Part shown: piece by piece, positions 5,852-8,158 of the stretch | How positions within the stretch are numbered: position 1 is the stretch's first letter | How the letters are laid out: each line of letters opens with the position of its first letter | The notes under the pieces: generated by a model | The model's database searches: none | What the model was told of the DNA's origin: nothing | Seen by the model: only the letters and a program-made list of their open reading frames with translations | Translations under genes and position numbers: made by a program | Assembly (NCBI GenBank): GCA_913043155.1 | Contig: CAJWLY010000060.1 | Span: forward strand, 1-8,158 | Direction of reading: 5' to 3' | Length of the DNA: 8,158 nt | Source of the DNA: an uncultured Nitrospinaceae bacterium | Lineage (GTDB): Bacteria; Nitrospinota; Nitrospinia; Nitrospinales; VA-1

Positions 5852-6685
5852 TCAGGCGTGGACCGTACTTTCGGCGCTTTCAGAGTTCGGATCGTTCTCA
5901 GCGCCGCCACCTTCACTTGTATCGGTTTTTTCCTCTGAGGCTTTCGCTGGGGATACCGGTTTTTCCTCATCAGCACCTTGATCATCTTTGCGGCTAGCCT
6001 GAAGTACTTCCTGGCCTTCAATCGCCACATCCGCTATCCGCTGGGTAAATAGCTTAATGGACCGAATGGCATCGTCGTTGCCCGGAATGGGGAAGTCAAT
6101 TCCATCGGGATCGCAATTAGTATCTACCAAGGCGATGATCTTGATCCCAAGAGTTTTCGCTTCCGCCAGCGCAATTCTTTCCTTACTGGTATCAATAATG
6201 AAAATCGCGTGGGGGAGATCGCGCATCGCCTTGATCCCGCAGAGAAACTTGTTGAGCCTTTCAATTTCTTTGCGCATTTTGAGTGCTTCCTTCTTGTGAA
6301 GCCGCTCCAACTCACCCTCTTCCTCCATCCGCTCCAACTCTAGCAACCGGTCAATACTTTGGCGGATCGTGGAAAAATTCGTCATCGTACCTCCCAACCA
6401 ACGCTGGTTCACGAAATACATGCCACATCGCTCAGCTTCTTTGGCAATGAGTTCCTGCGCCTGTTTCTTAGTGGCGACGAAAAGAATTTTCTTTCCTTCC
6501 TGAGTAGCGTTGCGGATAAAACGCTCGGCGTCTCGAAACATCCTCAGGGTTTTTTGAAGATCCACAATATAAATTCCATTACGGGCCCCATAAATGTACT
6601 TCTTCATCTTGGGGTTCCAACGGGTGGTCTGATGACCAAAATGCACCCCGGCTTCCAACAACTGTTTCATGGTAATTTCTGACAT
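5852..6685 (-). CDS. rpsB: 30S ribosomal protein S2
   Basis: Small-subunit protein bound late in assembly, needed for S1 docking in many bacteria. The 277 residues start MSEITMKQLLEAGVHFGH; the core shows TRWNPKMKKYIYGARNGIYI (21-40), VNQRWLGGTMTNF (92-104), a coiled-coil-like charged region (112-145), and DLPHAIFIID (156-165) with ALVDTNCDPDGIDFPIPGNDDAIRSI (185-210). After about residue 230 comes a 47-residue acidic, Ser/Glu/Asp-rich tail with no visible fold, an extension beyond the core seen in shorter S2 proteins. ATG 6685 has AAAGGAGT ending 5-6 nt upstream. It heads the cluster; a likely promoter lies about 100 bp upstream. Confidence 0.98.
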   Translation of the reverse strand: MSEITMKQLLEAGVHFGHQTTRWNPKMKKYIYGARNGIYIVDLQKTLRMFRDAERFIRNATQEGKKILFVATKKQAQELIAKEAERCGMYFVNQRWLGGTMTNFSTIRQSIDRLLELERMEEEGELERLHKKEALKMRKEIERLNKFLCGIKAMRDLPHAIFIIDTSKERIALAEAKTLGIKIIALVDTNCDPDGIDFPIPGNDDAIRSIKLFTQRIADVAIEGQEVLQASRKDDQGADEEKPVSPAKASEEKTDTSEGGGAENDPNSESAESTVHA

Positions 6686-6690
6686 ACAAA

Positions 6691-6720
6691 ACTCCTTTAA
6701 GTAATAAGTGGTTAGTCCAC
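6691..6720 (-). promoter_or_regulatory. rpsB ribosome binding site and small leader hairpin
   Basis: AAAGGAGT (6691-6698) is the ribosome site. Just upstream GTGG-ACTAA-CCAC (6708-6720) forms a 4-bp stem. In some bacteria S2 represses its own mRNA through leader structures; whether this short stem matters here is unknown. Confidence 0.4.
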
Positions 6721-6783
6721 CGCAACCTTCACCTCAAACCCGGAACCTTGCGGCCACCACGGATTCGATCTGGATGCGTGCGT

Positions 6784-6814
6784 ATTTTACTGCTGCTTGG
6801 TGGGGGAAACCCAA
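6784..6814 (-). promoter_or_regulatory. Candidate promoter of the rpsB cluster
   Basis: Minus strand: TAAAAT (6784-6789) is one base off the -10 consensus. The best upstream hexamer is TTGGGT (6809-6814) with a long 19-bp spacer. It would give a leader of roughly 90 nt before rpsB. An alternative pair is TTGTCA (6857-6862) with TAAGCT (6834-6839) at 17 bp, having a good -35 but poor -10. Confidence 0.35.
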
Positions 6815-6872
6815 CTAAACTGAAATGTGGCTCAGCTTAACACATTGTTTTTAAGGTGACAAGTTTGGATTG

Positions 6873-6904
6873 AAAGGGTCTGGTGCCGGTAGGAAGACCT
6901 TTTT
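6873..6904. terminator. Weak terminator-like hairpin in the rimO-rpsB gap
   Basis: AAAGGGTCT pairs with AGACCTTTT around a 13-base loop: 9 pairs with one G-U when read on the plus strand, ending in five Ts that partly belong to the stem. Read on the minus strand, the direction of rimO, it has one A-C mismatch and only a short CTTTC after it. No plus-strand gene ends here. It could be a poor terminator for rimO or chance. Confidence 0.2.
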
Positions 6905-6914
6905 CAAAACCTTG

Positions 6915-6957
6915 CGATCAGGCTCAATCCTTTGATATTACAGGAGAAATCTGATCG
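6915..6957. repeat. 7-bp inverted repeat CGATCAG / CTGATCG
   Basis: Perfect 7-bp arms at 6915-6921 and 6951-6957 with a 29-bp spacer, about 125 bp upstream of the candidate rpsB -10 box. The wide spacing fits a looped protein site as well as chance. Confidence 0.2.
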
Positions 6958-6993
6958 GCCTTCACTGACTAGGCAGATGTCGCTGGATTCCGC

Positions 6994-7092
6994 TCATTCG
7001 ATGAGTTGCGAGACCGGAGGGATCTCACGGATCTCTCCGGCCGGCGTTTTGAGTGGCACGAGAACAAGGTCCGAGATCTTGAAGGCAACCAT
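6994..7092 (-). CDS. Possible 32-residue peptide or gene fragment
   Basis: I do not recognise this frame. From ATG 7092 it reads MVAFKISDLVLVPLKTPAGE and ends in VSQLIE before a TGA at 6994-6996; a TAA lies four codons upstream, so it cannot be longer. It has an ordinary-looking mix of hydrophobic and charged residues and no signal or membrane segment. There is no good Shine-Dalgarno. The opposite strand is also open here (39 codons), and a strong inverted repeat runs through it, so the frame may be a by-product of an RNA structure or the relic of a lost gene. Confidence 0.15.
   Translation of the reverse strand: MVAFKISDLVLVPLKTPAGEIREIPPVSQLIE
7014..7040. repeat. 11-bp inverted repeat, strong hairpin
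   Basis: On the plus strand CCGGAGGGATC, loop TCACG, then GATCTCTCCGG: 11 pairs with one G-U. On the minus strand the same site has one A-C mismatch. The plus-strand RNA is therefore the better hairpin. It is followed by CCGGCGTTTTG, not a clean T-run. It is the strongest short hairpin I see in the window, in a gap with no known gene. Confidence 0.45.
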
Positions 7093-7173
7093 GTGACCGA
7101 TTTACCGTCAGCAGCTACCCTAACAGCAAAGGCTCCAGTTGGGCCACAAGCACACGTTTAAAGGAAGCGAAGA

Positions 7174-7191
7174 TAATATTTTTAGATATTA
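7174..7191. repeat. AT-rich palindrome after rimO
   Basis: TAATAT, a 6-base loop, ATATTA: a perfect 6-bp stem about 80 bp after the rimO stop. All pairs are A-T, so it is weak as RNA; it could be a protein site or chance. Confidence 0.2.
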
Positions 7192-7270
7192 ATGGGGGTC
7201 CTCACTTGCCGTTTTTCCACGAGATAACAGGAACGCCCGTGGATCAGAATTTCGAGGATAGGATTCGTGC

Positions 7271-8158
7271 CTAGGCCAAACAGGCGATCAGGTCGTAGTC
7301 AGTGGAACCGGTGATGCGCATAGGAACGATCTGTCCCGGATCGACCTCGCTCACCTCAATTATGACCTGTCCATCAATTTCCGGAGCCTGCGTGGTAAGG
7401 CGCCCGGTCACCAGATATTCTTCTTCGGAATCGGTGCCTTCCACAAGCACAGGGAGAACCTCTCCAACGCGCGCTTTATTTTTTTCGCGACAGATTTCCT
7501 GTTGCACGCGCATCAGCTCGTCCTTCCGCTCTACCGCGATTTCATGGGAAACGAGATCAGGGTAATCATAGGCAGTGGTACCTTCTTCGTGAGAATAGGT
7601 AAACACTCCAACATGGTCAAACTTAATTTCACGGACAAACTCGAGCAAGTGTCTAAATTGTGTTTCCGTTTCGCCGGGAAACCCAGTGATAAACGTCGTG
7701 CGCAGGGCAATATCGGGAATCTTCTGGCGAAGCTCTTCGATCATGCGTCGCACTTCCTTTTCGGTTTCCTGTCGCTTCATCCGTTTGAGCATAACGTCGT
7801 GCGCGTGCTGAAGTGGTACATCGATATAGTTACAGACTTTTTCTTCCGATGCGATGTACTCGATCAGATCAGAATTAATGAACGTGGGATAACAATAAAA
7901 CAAGCGCAGCCACTCCACGCCGTCGATCTTCGCAAGGGATTGCAAAAGGCGGATCAAGCCGTTCTTCACCCGCAAATCGATTCCGTACATTGTCGTGTCC
8001 TGAGAAACCAAGTTGAACTCTTTAACTCCGCGCCGGGCCAGATGTTTAGCTTCAGTGACGACCGATTCTTGAGAACGACTGCGGAACCGGCCTCGGATTT
8101 TCGGAATAATACAAAAAGCGCACTGGTTGGAACATCCTTCTCCAATTTTAAGGTAGGC
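7271..8158 (-). CDS. rimO: Ribosomal protein S12 methylthiotransferase RimO, partial (N-terminus outside)
   Basis: Radical SAM enzyme that adds a methylthio group to the conserved aspartate of ribosomal protein S12. The window holds the last 295 residues; the gene runs off the right edge, so about 140 N-terminal residues (the MTTase domain with the second iron-sulphur cluster) are missing. Visible: GEGCSNQCAFC gives the C-x3-C-x2-C SAM cluster at residues 9, 13 and 16 of the visible part; IIPKIRGRFRSR then SQDTTMYG point to RimO rather than MiaB; YIDVPLQH (111-118) and GFPGETE (159-165) complete the radical SAM domain; the last 65 or so residues form a TRAM-like domain. The stop is TAG. It reads in the same direction as rpsB but 585 bp away. 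A TTG at 8011 is internal, not the start. Confidence 0.95.
   Translation of the reverse strand, partial: AYLKIGEGCSNQCAFCIIPKIRGRFRSRSQESVVTEAKHLARRGVKEFNLVSQDTTMYGIDLRVKNGLIRLLQSLAKIDGVEWLRLFYCYPTFINSDLIEYIASEEKVCNYIDVPLQHAHDVMLKRMKRQETEKEVRRMIEELRQKIPDIALRTTFITGFPGETETQFRHLLEFVREIKFDHVGVFTYSHEEGTTAYDYPDLVSHEIAVERKDELMRVQQEICREKNKARVGEVLPVLVEGTDSEEEYLVTGRLTTQAPEIDGQVIIEVSEVDPGQIVPMRITGSTDYDLIACLA

Larger units (their letters stand above)
6686..7270. other. 585-bp gap between rimO and rpsB
   Basis: No supported gene lies here. Besides the rpsB leader and promoter candidates it holds several inverted repeats (6873-6904, 6915-6957, 7014-7040, 7174-7191) and one 32-codon open frame on the minus strand. 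I see no tRNA-like cloverleaf, insertion sequence or clear intrinsic terminator for rimO. It is the longest non-coding stretch in the window and could contain a decayed gene or a small RNA. Confidence 0.5.

Noticed and set aside
5746..6030. 94-codon minus-strand frame across the rpsB tail and the rpsB-tsf gap
   Set aside because: It is out of phase with rpsB, very Lys/Arg-rich and repetitive where it overlaps the acidic tail, and has no family likeness; a shadow of rpsB.
6686..7270. A tRNA, riboswitch or CRISPR in the long gap
   Set aside because: No T-arm or anticodon-arm pattern, no conserved riboswitch core I recognise, and no regularly spaced direct repeats.
7193..7285. Minus-strand open frame just after rimO with a vaguely HemP-like stretch (EILIHGRSCYLVEKRQ)
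   Set aside because: It has no ATG, GTG or TTG start between the upstream TGA and the peptide, starts inside the rimO end in another frame, and lacks the GKLILTK ending expected of HemP.
7271..8011. Treating the TTG at 8011 as the start of a short radical SAM protein
   Set aside because: The frame continues upstream without a stop to the window edge and includes the radical SAM cysteine motif, so the gene is simply cut by the edge.

Overview
The window is a core, housekeeping piece of a bacterial chromosome. It is dominated by one long minus-strand gene cluster, which reads rpsB, tsf, pyrH, frr, uppS, cdsA, dxr, ispF from right to left. Two partial genes flank it: the 3' end of thiC on the plus strand at the left edge, and the 3' two-thirds of rimO on the minus strand at the right edge. 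Every large reading frame belongs to a well-known family and looks intact. I see no mobile element, CRISPR array, tRNA, rRNA, phage gene or defence gene.

The organism is a bacterium with the MEP (non-mevalonate) isoprenoid route. The rpsB-tsf-pyrH-frr-uppS-cdsA-dxr order is shared by many phyla, so it does not fix the taxon. EF-Ts is the short form (197 residues). Some genes use TTG starts or have no clear Shine-Dalgarno sequence. Base composition looks balanced. I cannot name a phylum with confidence.

Layout. Positions 3-248 hold the thiC 3' end, which converges on ispF with a 16-bp overlap and no terminator between them. Positions 233-2761 hold ispF, dxr and cdsA. Positions 2762-2893 are a leader-like gap with a hairpin and two short repeats. 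Positions 2894-3661 are uppS, preceded by a gap with a perfect TATAAT and a 10-bp hairpin. Positions 3759-5641 hold frr, pyrH and tsf, tightly packed, with an ATGA overlap between pyrH and frr. Positions 5642-5851 are a GC-rich spacer. Positions 5852-6685 are rpsB. Positions 6686-7270 are a 585-bp gap with the likely rpsB promoter and several inverted repeats. Positions 7271-8158 are partial rimO.

How the genes fit together. rpsB, tsf and frr supply a ribosomal protein, an elongation factor and a ribosome-recycling factor; pyrH makes UDP for RNA, sugar nucleotides and wall precursors. dxr and ispF are the second and fifth steps of the MEP pathway, which makes the C5 units that uppS extends to undecaprenyl diphosphate, the wall lipid carrier. 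cdsA makes CDP-diacylglycerol for phospholipids. The cluster thus links translation capacity to envelope growth. The least explained parts are the three structured non-coding gaps (2762-2893, 3662-3758, 6686-7270). I found no convincing new system here.
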